From an uncultured Christensenellaceae bacterium (GTDB taxonomy: Bacteria > Bacillota > Clostridia > Christensenellales > Borkfalkiaceae), in the NCBI GenBank assembly GCA_910588615.1, contig CAJUOI010000007.1, positions 27,530 to 67,898 on the forward strand: a DNA stretch of 40,369 nucleotides, in the 5' to 3' direction. This document shows positions 7,640-16,636 of this stretch, piece by piece (the stretch's first letter is position 1; every line of letters begins with the position of its first letter). The notes beneath the pieces are model-generated. The model had not been told where the DNA came from. It was given only the letters and a program-made list of their open reading frames with translations, and did not search any database. Made by a program: the position numbers and the translations under genes.

Positions 7640-9676
7640 ATGAAGAATTTTACTCAAAAATGGAGAAAGGCAACGGGGTTTTCGTTTGCGTTTTTTTTGA
7701 TTGCGCTGCTTTTTCTGCTCGTCGGATTCGGAACGCTGGGCAGCGTGCGCTCGTTCGGCAGGTCTTACGAGCTGCAATCCAAAAAAACGGCGGACGCGAA
7801 GGAACCCTGCATCGTCTTTCACCTGACTGCGCCCAAGACCAAGAACGAGGACGGCAACGAGACGGATATGAACGTGCGTCTGAGCAATGTTTACGTAAAT
7901 CTCGGTTCGGTTTACACCACGGCGGAGAACGCAGAGCTGCGCATTGCCCGCGGGTATTCGACGACGGGCTCGTATACGGGTAACCTCGACGCGAAAATCA
8001 AGAACGTTTCCCGCAAAGCCGTTCCCGACGAGAAGAAGGACGATAAGGAAGAAGCCGTAACTACGGACGGGGCGTTCAACTGGGTTGCGCCCTTCACCCT
8101 GACGGACAGCTGGAAGGGGAGACCTTCGAGCTATCCTTACGTCAAGCTGACTGCAAGAAACGGCAACGTGCTTATCAACGAAATCGTATTCGTTGCCGAA
8201 GTGTATGACAAGGACGACGCGGGTACGGGCAAATACGTGGTGCTCCCCGCGGAAGTGGACGCGTCGTCCGTGCTTCCCTCCGAGGACGCGTTGAAGCAGG
8301 CACGCGCCGTCGTGGACAGTCAGCGGATGCCTACCTTTGCGCAGACTTCCTTTTTCCGTTTCGGTGAGGACGAGATAAGAACGCTGATGACCGTTTCGGA
8401 AATCAGGCGGGGCGGGTTATACGTCGCGGGCGACGTATACGACGGCGACACGGCGCATAACTCTCTTTCGCTCTGTCTTGCAACGCTGGGCACGCTGATT
8501 TTCGGCACGAGCCCCTTTGGTTTGCGCTTTTTCCCGATGTTGGCTTCCTTCGGGATCCTCGTCGTCGGATACTTCTTCGTAAGGCGGCTGTTCAAAAACG
8601 AAAAAGCCGCGTTGATCTTCTCCGTACTGTACGCGCTGGCGGGGCTGAGTCTGAGCCTCGCGCACCTCGGCGCACCCGTCATTCTCGGCTTGTTCTTCCT
8701 GTTGTCCTCGCTCGCCGTCGTCTACCGTTACTACGAAAACGGTATGAAGAAAGCGTCTGCGGTATATGCGCTGCCGCTTGCGGGCGCGGGGATCTTGGGT
8801 GCGCTCGCCATTCTTTGTAACGGCGTGTTCGCCGTGCCGCTTGCGGGCGTGGTAGCGCTGTTTATCGCGGGCGCGGTGAAGGAGCACAGAAAGGGACGCG
8901 CGCTGCTCGACAAAGCGATCGAAGCCGCCGAAGCGGAAGAGCTTGCCGTTGCGGGCGAGGAGAAAGCGGAGAAATCCGAAAACAAAGCGGAGACTCCCGC
9001 GCGTCAGAATCTGAGAAAGGCGCTCGGCGACTACCGCTATAAAACGAGCGCGGCGGCGGGCGTGTTCGGTTGTTCGCTGCTCGTAGGCGCGTTTGTGCTG
9101 TCGCTGCTTCTGGCGATCCCCGTGTCCTACGCGTTTATCAAGCTCTATTCGACGCCGTCGAGCACGTCGATGAATCTGTTTAACGTCGCTTGGAAGGCGT
9201 TTTCCAACGGATTTACAGGCAGCGCGGGCGCGAATTACAACTTCTTCCTGAAAATCTTTGCGGGTACGGGAAGCGTACACGCCGTAACGATTGCCTCTAT
9301 CAATCCCATGGCGCTCCTTGCGGGACTCTGCGGCGTCGCTTTTGCGATTTACCGCATTGTTACGGGAATCAAAAACAAACTCGGAACGGATGAATTGGTG
9401 CGCGTTCTCGTGCCGCTTGTTGCGCTCGTGCTCTGTGTGGTCGGCGCGGCGTTTGCGGCGGGCGGAACGGTATTCGTGCTCGGTGCGTACGTGTTTGCTT
9501 TCGTGCTTGTCGGCGGCGGTGCGGAAACGCTTGCCGCAGAGAGCGGTAAGGCGCAGAAGGCGGTAAAGATCGCGTCGATCGTTTCGCTGGGATTGTTGAT
9601 CGCACTCTTCGGACTGTACGCCGTATTTACTTTTTCGATACCCTTGCCCGAAGCGCTGCTTGCCAAAATTTTGTAA
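7640..9676 (+). CDS. Polytopic membrane protein, probable GT-C (PMT/GT39-like) glycosyltransferase
   Basis: The 678-aa protein has an N-terminal membrane segment (about residues 15-33), a roughly 200-residue presumably external region with repeated beta-strand-like sequence (VYVNLGSVYTT, NEIVFVAEVYD), then many membrane helices. The block DGDTAHNSLSLCLATLGTLI-FGTSPFGLRFFPMLASF followed by RRLFKNEKAALIFSVLYALAG resembles the core of phospholipid-carrier-dependent glycosyltransferases of the PMT/GT39 group, where an acidic residue near the first loop is catalytic; the match is by eye. A cytoplasmic insert of about 60 residues (after AGAVKEHRKG) is very rich in Glu, Ala and Lys. It would move a sugar from a lipid carrier to an external acceptor, but donor and acceptor are unknown. 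It has its own promoter and no obvious partner gene; comM follows. Confidence 0.6.
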   Translation: MKNFTQKWRKATGFSFAFFLIALLFLLVGFGTLGSVRSFGRSYELQSKKTADAKEPCIVFHLTAPKTKNEDGNETDMNVRLSNVYVNLGSVYTTAENAELRIARGYSTTGSYTGNLDAKIKNVSRKAVPDEKKDDKEEAVTTDGAFNWVAPFTLTDSWKGRPSSYPYVKLTARNGNVLINEIVFVAEVYDKDDAGTGKYVVLPAEVDASSVLPSEDALKQARAVVDSQRMPTFAQTSFFRFGEDEIRTLMTVSEIRRGGLYVAGDVYDGDTAHNSLSLCLATLGTLIFGTSPFGLRFFPMLASFGILVVGYFFVRRLFKNEKAALIFSVLYALAGLSLSLAHLGAPVILGLFFLLSSLAVVYRYYENGMKKASAVYALPLAGAGILGALAILCNGVFAVPLAGVVALFIAGAVKEHRKGRALLDKAIEAAEAEELAVAGEEKAEKSENKAETPARQNLRKALGDYRYKTSAAAGVFGCSLLVGAFVLSLLLAIPVSYAFIKLYSTPSSTSMNLFNVAWKAFSNGFTGSAGANYNFFLKIFAGTGSVHAVTIASINPMALLAGLCGVAFAIYRIVTGIKNKLGTDELVRVLVPLVALVLCVVGAAFAAGGTVFVLGAYVFAFVLVGGGAETLAAESGKAQKAVKIASIVSLGLLIALFGLYAVFTFSIPLPEALLAKIL

Positions 9677-9733
9677 CCTGCGCTCGGATATATATACCAA
9701 AGAGGACGTCGCAATTTTGCGAACGAGGGGAAT

Positions 9734-11257
9734 ATGATAGCGAAAATTATCTGTTACGCATTGAACGGGCTGGACGGGATCCCCGTCGAGGTGGAAACGG
9801 ACGTCAACAAAGGCGTTCCCTCCTACGAAATGGTGGGGCTGCCCGATACCGCCGTCAAGGAAAGCAAGGAGCGCGTGCGCTCCGCGCTGAAAAACAGCGG
9901 AATGCTGTTTCCGATGAATAAAATCACCGTGAACTTCGCTCCTGCGGATTTAAAGAAGCAGGGTGCGTCGTTCGACCTTGCGATAGCGGTCTCTCTGCTG
10001 AAGGCGAGCGAACAGCTCGTCGGCGCGGACGTATCGGATACCGTGTTTCTGGGCGAGCTCGCTTTGAACGGGGATTTGCGCCCCGTCAACGGATTGCTGC
10101 CCATTCTCATTTCCGCGAAGGGGCACGGATTCCGCAAATTCGTCGTTCCCGCAGACAACGCGCGGGAAGCGAGTTTTCTGGGCGGAGCGGAAATCTATCC
10201 CGCCGTCAGCCTTTCGGAGGTCGTAAAGCATTTGACGGGCTTGCACCGCCTGAATCCCTTGGAGACGACGGAGTTCGTGGCGGGCGCAAGGGGAGAGAGC
10301 GGAGCGGACTTGAAGTTCGTCAAGGGTCAGCCTATGGCGCGCCGCGCCGTCGAAATCGCCGTTGCCGGCGGGCACAACCTCTTAATGGTCGGTCCCCCCG
10401 GAACGGGAAAGACGATGATCGCGCGCTGTCTGCCCACCATTATGCCCGACCTCTCTTTCGAAGAAGCGCTCGAAATAACAAAAATACATTCGGTTGCGGG
10501 AACGCTGGGCGAGGATGGGATCGTTACCGTCCGTCCCTTCCGTACGCCGCACCATACGGCGACCACCGTTTCCATGTGCGGCGGCGGCAACCGCGTGGTG
10601 CATCCCGGCGAAATTTCGCTGGCGCACGGCGGGGTGCTGTTCCTCGACGAGCTTCCCGAATACAAGCGCTCGACGCTCGAAGCGTTGCGCCAACCCCTCG
10701 AGGACGGAAAAATCACCGTTTCCCGCGCGGGCGGGACGTTTACCTATCCTTCGCGCTTTATGCTGTGCGCGAGCATGAACCCTTGCCCCTGCGGCAACTA
10801 CGGGTCGGCGAATTTAACCTGTACCTGCACGCCTTCCGAAATCCGCAATTATCGGAAAAAGGTTTCGGGTCCGTTGCTCGACAGAATCGACTTGCAGGTG
10901 GAAGTGGATAATATGAGTTACGACGAGCTGACCTCTTCGGACAGGGAGGAGAGCTCGGAGGCGGTCAAGGCGCGCGTCAACGAAGCGCGCGACATCCAGC
11001 GAGCAAGGTTTGCAAACGCGGAAATCGTTACCAACGCCGAAATGGGCGAGCGCGAAATCACCGTTTACTGCAAGCTCGACAGAGAGGGCGACGATATTTT
11101 GCGGGCGGCGTTCGAAAAGATGCACCTGTCTGCACGCGCCCGTGCGCGTATCGTTAAAGTGGCGCGTACCATTGCCGATCTTGACGGCAGCGAAGGGATT
11201 TTACCCAAACACGTGTTTGAGGCGGTGTCCTACCGCATCTTCGATAAATTAGGTTGA
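9734..11257 (+). CDS. comM: ComM/YifB-family Mg-chelatase-like AAA+ ATPase
   Basis: The 507-aa protein shows the family architecture: an N-terminal Lon-protease-like fold (starting MIAKIICYALNGLDG), a AAA+ domain with Walker A GPPGTGKT near residue 220 and Walker B VLFLDELPEY, the Cys-rich insert NPCPCGNYG...CTCTPSEI, and a Mg-chelatase C-terminal region. ComM is a hexameric helicase that promotes branch migration during integration of transformed DNA in Vibrio; function in Bacillota is by homology. The start follows GAGGGGAAT. The stop lies just before dprA, another transformation gene, which supports a role in DNA uptake or recombination. Confidence 0.93.
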   Translation: MIAKIICYALNGLDGIPVEVETDVNKGVPSYEMVGLPDTAVKESKERVRSALKNSGMLFPMNKITVNFAPADLKKQGASFDLAIAVSLLKASEQLVGADVSDTVFLGELALNGDLRPVNGLLPILISAKGHGFRKFVVPADNAREASFLGGAEIYPAVSLSEVVKHLTGLHRLNPLETTEFVAGARGESGADLKFVKGQPMARRAVEIAVAGGHNLLMVGPPGTGKTMIARCLPTIMPDLSFEEALEITKIHSVAGTLGEDGIVTVRPFRTPHHTATTVSMCGGGNRVVHPGEISLAHGGVLFLDELPEYKRSTLEALRQPLEDGKITVSRAGGTFTYPSRFMLCASMNPCPCGNYGSANLTCTCTPSEIRNYRKKVSGPLLDRIDLQVEVDNMSYDELTSSDREESSEAVKARVNEARDIQRARFANAEIVTNAEMGEREITVYCKLDREGDDILRAAFEKMHLSARARARIVKVARTIADLDGSEGILPKHVFEAVSYRIFDKLG

Positions 11258-11259
11258 TT

Positions 11260-12333
11260 ATGAGTTACACGGCGGAAGAGAGGGCTTTAATATGGCTTGC
11301 GGCGTGCTCGGAGTTGGACGGACGCGACCGCATCAAGCTGTTGAGCGCTGTAAAAAATCCCGTTTCTTTGTTTGAGGAAGCGGAAAAAATCCTTCCGTGC
11401 GTGATAAAAGAGGCGCCGAAGCGGTTATATAATAGTAACCGCGCAAAACGCGAAGCGCAGCTCGGCGACTTTTTGCGGGAGCTGGACGATAAAGGGTATT
11501 TTGCCGTAACGCTCCGTTCGGCAGACTATCCCGCAAGGTTAAAGAGCATACCCGACGCTCCGCCCGTGCTTTACGGCAGGGGCAGACGGGAGCTGTTGAA
11601 GGAACAGGCGTTCTGCATCGTCGGCTCGCGCGTTACGCCGCCATGGGCGGCGGAACAGGCGAAGAGGATCGCGGGCGAGCTTGCGCGGCAGTTCGTTATC
11701 GTAACGGGGTTTGCCGAGGGCGGCGATCGCGCGGCGATCGACGGCGCGCTGCCGAGCGGAAATTTGATTTGCGTTTTGCCACACGGGCTCGACGGGTGTT
11801 ATCCCGCCGCGCACGCCTCTTTAAAGAAGCGGGTTGCGGAAGCGGGCTTGCTGTTAAGCGAATATCCGCCGGAAGAGCGGGTCAGACAGTACTCCTTTCA
11901 CGAGCGAAACCGTATTCTTGCGGGCATGGGCGCCGGCGCGCTCGTCGTTTCTGCGGGAGAGCGGAGCGGCACGGCGATCACCGCACGCTTTGCAAGCGAA
12001 TTTTCGAGGGAAGTGTTCGCGTTTCCGTACAACGTCGGTTCGCGGCAGGGCGTCGGGTGCAACGAGCTTATCAAAAAGGGCGCGCTGCTTGTAACGGACG
12101 CGCAGGATATTCTTTGCGTTTACGGGTACGAGAAAAAAGAGGAAAGCGAGGTTTTGCTTTCCGACGAGGAGAACAGATGTATTGCGGCGTTGCGCGATGC
12201 GGGCGAGTTGCACGTATCGCAGATTGCCGAACGCGCGGGGATACAGATTTTTGAAGCCGCCGCAGTCATGAGTTCGCTCGAAATGAAGGGGCTCGCCGTG
12301 AAGGCGGGCGGAAACAGATATACCGCGCTGTAA
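11260..12333 (+). CDS. dprA: DNA-processing protein DprA
   Basis: DprA binds incoming single-stranded DNA and loads RecA. The 357-aa protein has the Rossmann-like core motifs FCIVGSR, VTGFAEGGDRAAIDGAL, LPHGLDGCYPAAH, LLSEYPP, FHERNRILAGMGAGALVVSAG and GSRQGVGCNELIKKGA, then a C-terminal winged-helix region (LHVSQIAERAGI). The ATG at 11260 lies 2 nt after the comM stop and has only a weak AGG site, suggesting coupling. In the usual loop GxDxxYP the Asp is retained as GLDGCYP; the common (S)GLA-GID motif appears as GFAEGGDRAAIDG, a mild variation. Confidence 0.93.
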   Translation: MSYTAEERALIWLAACSELDGRDRIKLLSAVKNPVSLFEEAEKILPCVIKEAPKRLYNSNRAKREAQLGDFLRELDDKGYFAVTLRSADYPARLKSIPDAPPVLYGRGRRELLKEQAFCIVGSRVTPPWAAEQAKRIAGELARQFVIVTGFAEGGDRAAIDGALPSGNLICVLPHGLDGCYPAAHASLKKRVAEAGLLLSEYPPEERVRQYSFHERNRILAGMGAGALVVSAGERSGTAITARFASEFSREVFAFPYNVGSRQGVGCNELIKKGALLVTDAQDILCVYGYEKKEESEVLLSDEENRCIAALRDAGELHVSQIAERAGIQIFEAAAVMSSLEMKGLAVKAGGNRYTAL

Positions 12334-12352
12334 GCGCGGACGAAGGAGTTTT

Positions 12353-14587
12353 ATGGAACTTATTATCGTAGAGTCCCCGTCGAAGGCAAAGACGATTGCA
12401 AAGTATTTAAAGGGGAAATACCGCGTTGAAGCGTCGCGCGGGCACATCCGCGATCTGCCCGAAAAGAGCCTCGGCGTTTCGATAGATAAAAACTACGAAC
12501 CGCGTTACGTCATTCCTCCCGACAAGGAAGAAACGGTAAAAACGTTGACCGCGGAAGCCAAAAAGGCGAGCAAAATCTATCTCGCAACCGACCCCGACCG
12601 CGAGGGAGAGGCGATTTCCTGGCATTTGCAGACGGTGCTGGGGCTGGATGAAGAGTCGGAAAACCGCATCGAATTCAACGAAATTTCGCAAAAGGCGGTG
12701 GAGCGCGCGCTGCAAAAGCCGCGTAAGGTGGACTATAATCTCGTGGATGCGCAGCAGGCAAGGCGCGTGCTCGATCGGTTGGTGGGTTATAAACTCTCGC
12801 CTCTACTCAACAGCAAGATCCAGTCGGGGCTGTCGGCGGGACGCGTTCAGTCGGTCGCTCTACGGCTCGTCGTCGAGCGCGAGCGGGAGATTCAGGCGTT
12901 CGTGCCCGAGGAGTATTGGACGATCACGGCGGAGCTGCAGGACGAGGAAAAGAAATATTCGCCCTTCCGCGCCGCCCTCGAAAAATATCTCGGCAAAAAG
13001 TTAAAGGTTACGGGCAGGGAACAGGCGGAAGCGGCAGTCGACGCGCTCAAAGCGGGAAAGTACTGCGTTTCGGGCGTAAAGAAGTCGATCACCAAATCGC
13101 ACGCGCCCGCGCCGTTTACCACGAGTACCCTGCAACAGGACGCTTCCAACAAGCTGGGGCTGACCGCGCCCGAAACCATGCTCATGGCGCAGCATCTGTA
13201 CGAGGGTATCGACCTCGAGGGCGAGGGACACGTGGCGTTCGTTACCTATATCCGTACCGACTCCACGCGGGTATCCCCCGACGCGCAAGCCGCGGCGCGC
13301 GATTTCATCAAGGCGCAGTACGGCGAAGAGTACTGTCCCGAAAAGCCCAATTTTTATGCTTCGAAAAAGGGCGCGCAGGACGCGCACGAGGCGATCCGTC
13401 CCATTGATTTGTCGCGCACGCCCGACAGCGTAAAGAAGCTGCTCGACAAAAAGCATTACAACGTTTACAAGCTCATTTACGAGCGTTTTATCGCCTCGCA
13501 GATGAGCGAAGCGCAGTACGATTCCATGCAGATAGAGATCGCAAACGGCGACTACGGCTTGAAGGCAAGCGGCAGGGCGCTGCGTTTTGCGGGATATACC
13601 GTCGTCTATAAGGACGTAAAAAAAGAGGAAGACGAGGAGACGGGCAAAATTCTGCCCCCCTTAAACGAAGGGGACGGGCTGGACGAAATCAAGCTCGATT
13701 CCGAGCAGAAATTCACCAAGCCTCCCGTGCGGTATACCGACGCCTCCCTCGTAAAGGCGATGGAGGACAAGGGCATCGGACGACCTTCGACCTACGCTTC
13801 GATCATCTCCGTTCTGAACAAGCGCAAGTACGTGGAGAAAGAGGGGAAATTCATGAAGCCGACGGACGTCGCGTACCGTATTACGGATATGCTCGTCAAA
13901 TACTTTACCGACGTCATGGACGTAGGATTTACGGCGGACATGGAAAAGAAGCTCGACGAAATCGAGGACGGCGGCAAGGATTGGCGTACGATCATCGCCG
14001 ACTTTTATCCGCCCTTCCTGCAAAAGCTGCGCTTCGCCAACACCGACGGCGACGAGGTAACCGAAATCCTCTGCGAAAAGTGCGGCTCGCCCATGGTGAG
14101 AAAAACGGGCAAGTACGGCAAATATCTCGCTTGCTCCAACTATCCCAAATGCTCGAACATCGTCAGCGAGGAGGAAACGGAAATTTCCGACATCGCCTGT
14201 CCCAAGTGCGGGTCGATGATGGTGGTAAAGAGCGGGCGGTTCGGCAAATTCCTTTCCTGTCCCAATTATCCCGATTGCAAATCGACCCTTCCTTTCGGCG
14301 TAAAGCAGGAGGAGATTTTCGAGGGGACCTGTCCCCTGTGCGGCAAGCCCGCCAAGCGGTTGCAGAGCAAGCACGGCAAAATATATTACGGGTGCAGCGG
14401 CTATCCCGAGTGCAAATTCATGAGCTGGGATATTCCCACGGGCGCGAAGTGCCCCGCGTGCGGCGAGGCGGTCGTGAGGCTTGCGAGCGGTAAGGAACGC
14501 TGTTCCAACCGCGACTGCCCGACGCGCGGCGGCGACGCGAAGCCGAAGAAGGAAGAAAAATCCAAAAAGAAGGGCGGCGAAAAGTGA
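12353..14587 (+). CDS. topA: DNA topoisomerase I
   Basis: Type IA topoisomerase that relaxes negative supercoils. The 744-aa protein has the TOPRIM domain (LIIVESPSKAKTIAKYL at the start, ATDPDREGEAISWHL with the acidic triad), the catalytic-tyrosine motif FVTYIRTDSTRVS with Tyr299, and four C-terminal zinc-ribbon units with paired CxxC sets (CEKCGSPM, CPKCGSMM, CPLCGKPA, CPACGEAV); the last has a shortened second half. A Lys-rich tail ends the protein. Start ATG follows AAGGAG. The stop overlaps the trmFO start as GTGA. Confidence 0.97.
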   Translation: MELIIVESPSKAKTIAKYLKGKYRVEASRGHIRDLPEKSLGVSIDKNYEPRYVIPPDKEETVKTLTAEAKKASKIYLATDPDREGEAISWHLQTVLGLDEESENRIEFNEISQKAVERALQKPRKVDYNLVDAQQARRVLDRLVGYKLSPLLNSKIQSGLSAGRVQSVALRLVVEREREIQAFVPEEYWTITAELQDEEKKYSPFRAALEKYLGKKLKVTGREQAEAAVDALKAGKYCVSGVKKSITKSHAPAPFTTSTLQQDASNKLGLTAPETMLMAQHLYEGIDLEGEGHVAFVTYIRTDSTRVSPDAQAAARDFIKAQYGEEYCPEKPNFYASKKGAQDAHEAIRPIDLSRTPDSVKKLLDKKHYNVYKLIYERFIASQMSEAQYDSMQIEIANGDYGLKASGRALRFAGYTVVYKDVKKEEDEETGKILPPLNEGDGLDEIKLDSEQKFTKPPVRYTDASLVKAMEDKGIGRPSTYASIISVLNKRKYVEKEGKFMKPTDVAYRITDMLVKYFTDVMDVGFTADMEKKLDEIEDGGKDWRTIIADFYPPFLQKLRFANTDGDEVTEILCEKCGSPMVRKTGKYGKYLACSNYPKCSNIVSEEETEISDIACPKCGSMMVVKSGRFGKFLSCPNYPDCKSTLPFGVKQEEIFEGTCPLCGKPAKRLQSKHGKIYYGCSGYPECKFMSWDIPTGAKCPACGEAVVRLASGKERCSNRDCPTRGGDAKPKKEEKSKKKGGEK

Positions 14588-15873
14588 AGTTCACCGTCGT
14601 GGGCGCGGGGCTCGCGGGTTGCGAGGCGGCATATTATCTGGCGACGCACGGCGTCGGAGTCGAGCTCGTCGAAATGAAACCGCGGAAAATGACGCCCGCG
14701 CATTCGAGCGCAAACTTTTGCGAACTCGTCTGCTCCAACTCCTTAAAGAGCGACGACGCTTCGGGCACGGCTTCGGGATTGTTGAAGGCGGAACTCAGAA
14801 AGCTGGGTTCGCTCGCCATGCAGGCGGCGGAAGTTTCCCGCGTACCCGCAGGCGGCGCGCTTGCGGTGGACAGAGAAAAATTTTCGTCCTTCGTAACCGA
14901 GAAGATAAAAAGTTGCACGCTCATTCACGTAACCGAACGGGAACAGAGCGATTTGCCCGAGGAGGGAATTATCGCGACGGGTCCCTTAACGAGCGACGCG
15001 CTCTCCGAAGCGATTGCGAAAAGATTCGGCAAAGGATTGCATTTTTACGACGCGTCCGCGCCCGTTGTGGCGGCGGACGGGATCGACGGAGATAAAGTGT
15101 TTATCGGCGACCGATACGGCAAGGGCACGGGGGACTATCTCAACTGCCCGATGACGAAGCCGGAGTACGAAGCGTTCGTCGAAGCGCTGATCGGGGCGGA
15201 GCGCACCGTTCTGCATTCGTTCGAAAAGGGCGACGTGTTCGAGGGCTGTATGCCTGTGGAAATCATGGCGTCGCGCGGGAAAGACACTTTGCGTTTCGGT
15301 ACGTTCAAGCCCGTGGGCTTGGTAAACGAGGACGGCACCCGCCCCTATGCGGTGTTACAGTTGCGCAAGGAAAACGAGGCGGGCACGTCGTACAATCTGG
15401 TCGGGTGCCAGACGAATTTGAAATTTCCCGAACAGAAGCGGGTGTTTTCGATGATCCCCGCGCTGAAAAATGCGGAATTCGAGCGTTACGGCGTCATGCA
15501 CCGCAACACCTTTCTCGAATCGCCCGAAATACTCAACGCGGATTTTTCGGTAAAGTCGAGCCCTCTGCTCTTTTTTGCGGGGCAGATGACGGGGGTGGAG
15601 GGGTATGTGGAGAGCGCGATGAGCGGATTGCTTGCGGCGGTCCACGCCGAACGCAAGCTGCGGGGCGCGGCTCCCGTCGCGTTGGCGGATACCTGTATTT
15701 GCGGCGCGTTGTCGCAATACGTTGCAACGAAAAACGCAAATTTCCAACCCATGAACGCGAATTACGGTATTCTGCGCGCGGGGTTCGGAGAAATCAGAGA
15801 CAAAAAAGAAAGAAAACGACTGTTGGGCGAACGCGCTTTAGAAGAGATCGGGCGGTTCGTCGGCGCACTCTGA
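14584..15873 (+). CDS. trmFO: Methylenetetrahydrofolate-tRNA-(uracil-5-)-methyltransferase TrmFO
   Basis: TrmFO forms ribothymidine at position 54 of tRNA, taking the methyl carbon from methylene-tetrahydrofolate with FAD; most Bacillota use it in place of TrmA. The 429-aa protein shows the FAD motif VVGAGLAGCEAAYYL followed by VELVEMKP, the family-specific PAHSSANFCELVCSNSLKS, and the C-terminal signature FFAGQMTGVEGYVESAMSGLLA. The GTG start overlaps the topA TGA (GTGA), which makes co-translation likely. The topA-trmFO-hslVU order matches the Bacillus-type cluster, except that xerC and codY are missing. Confidence 0.96.
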   Translation: MKFTVVGAGLAGCEAAYYLATHGVGVELVEMKPRKMTPAHSSANFCELVCSNSLKSDDASGTASGLLKAELRKLGSLAMQAAEVSRVPAGGALAVDREKFSSFVTEKIKSCTLIHVTEREQSDLPEEGIIATGPLTSDALSEAIAKRFGKGLHFYDASAPVVAADGIDGDKVFIGDRYGKGTGDYLNCPMTKPEYEAFVEALIGAERTVLHSFEKGDVFEGCMPVEIMASRGKDTLRFGTFKPVGLVNEDGTRPYAVLQLRKENEAGTSYNLVGCQTNLKFPEQKRVFSMIPALKNAEFERYGVMHRNTFLESPEILNADFSVKSSPLLFFAGQMTGVEGYVESAMSGLLAAVHAERKLRGAAPVALADTCICGALSQYVATKNANFQPMNANYGILRAGFGEIRDKKERKRLLGERALEEIGRFVGAL

Positions 15874-15942
15874 ACGGGCATTCGGAGCGGTGCGAAGAAT
15901 TTTGACGGGGAATAACAAACAAGCAAATTCAGGAGGATTCAA

Positions 15943-16476
15943 ATGGAATTTCGCGGAACGACAATCTGCGCGGTCAAGCGCGGCGGCGTTACGGCAATCG
16001 CAGGCGACGGGCAGGTAACGATGGGCGAGAGCGTGGTGTTTAAAAATACGGCGATCAAGGTGCGCCGTATCTACGGGGGCAAGGTCATACTCGGCTTTGC
16101 GGGCTCGGTTACGGATGCGTTTTCTCTTTCGGAGAGATTCGAGGGGATGTTGAACAAGTTTGCGGGCAATCTCATGCGCTCGGCGGTAGAGCTTGCCGAT
16201 TTGTGGCGTTCGGATAAGATCGGCAGAAAGCTCGACGCCATGATGATCACGGCGGATAAGGATACGCTGTTGATTTTGTCCGGTACGGGCGAGGTCATCG
16301 AGCCGGACGAGGGGATCTGCGCCATCGGCAGCGGTGGCAATTACGCTTTAGCGGCGGCGCGCGCCCTTGCGCAGAACACGGATTATTCCGCAGAGGAAAT
16401 CGCAAGAAAATCGTTAAAGATCGCAAGCGAAATCTGCGTGTATACCAACGACCGCATTATCTGCGAGTGCGTGTAA
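15943..16476 (+). CDS. hslV: ATP-dependent protease proteolytic subunit HslV (ClpQ)
   Basis: HslV forms the double-ring peptidase of the HslVU protease. At 177 aa it has the family's length and motifs: TTICAVKRGG with the N-terminal nucleophile expected at Thr6 after removal of the five-residue propeptide MEFRG, IAGDGQVTMG, GFAGSVTDAF, GTGEVIEPDEGI and AIGSGGNYALAAARAL. ATG follows a consensus AGGAGG. Its partner hslU is downstream, but the two are separated by about 160 bp containing a repeat-like element, more than is usual for this pair. Confidence 0.96.
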   Translation: MEFRGTTICAVKRGGVTAIAGDGQVTMGESVVFKNTAIKVRRIYGGKVILGFAGSVTDAFSLSERFEGMLNKFAGNLMRSAVELADLWRSDKIGRKLDAMMITADKDTLLILSGTGEVIEPDEGICAIGSGGNYALAAARALAQNTDYSAEEIARKSLKIASEICVYTNDRIICECV

Positions 16477-16489
16477 CGGCTTGCGGCGC

Positions 16490-16595
16490 AATACATTGTC
16501 GCGCTGCGGCAACCCTCGGTCGTACGTCAGTGTACGCTCCCTCGGGGTCCCTCGCGATCCGCGTCTTGCTTGCAACCTGTTACACTGACTTCGTT
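16490..16595. repeat. Structured repeat-like element between hslV and hslU
   Basis: GC-rich non-coding DNA with the direct repeat CCCTCGG (two copies, then CCCTCGCG) and a separated inverted repeat GTCAGTGTA (16526-16534) / TACACTGAC (16581-16589), which can form a large stem-loop around the GTACGCTCCCTCGGG core. It resembles dispersed intergenic elements, but no second copy was found in the window. It may influence the hslV/hslU expression ratio. Confidence 0.45.
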
Positions 16596-16636
16596 TTGAC
16601 GTAAAATCAGCGAATTAAAAAATAAAGAGGCGGGAA

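Noticed and set aside
8417..9700. Leftward 427-codon open frame opposite the membrane protein gene
   Set aside because: Composition is Arg/Glu-rich antisense noise, no ribosome binding site, and the rightward frame has clear membrane helices.
10898..10912. Single DnaA-box-like GTGGATAA inside comM
   Set aside because: Isolated, one mismatch to consensus, inside a conserved coding sequence; not an origin.
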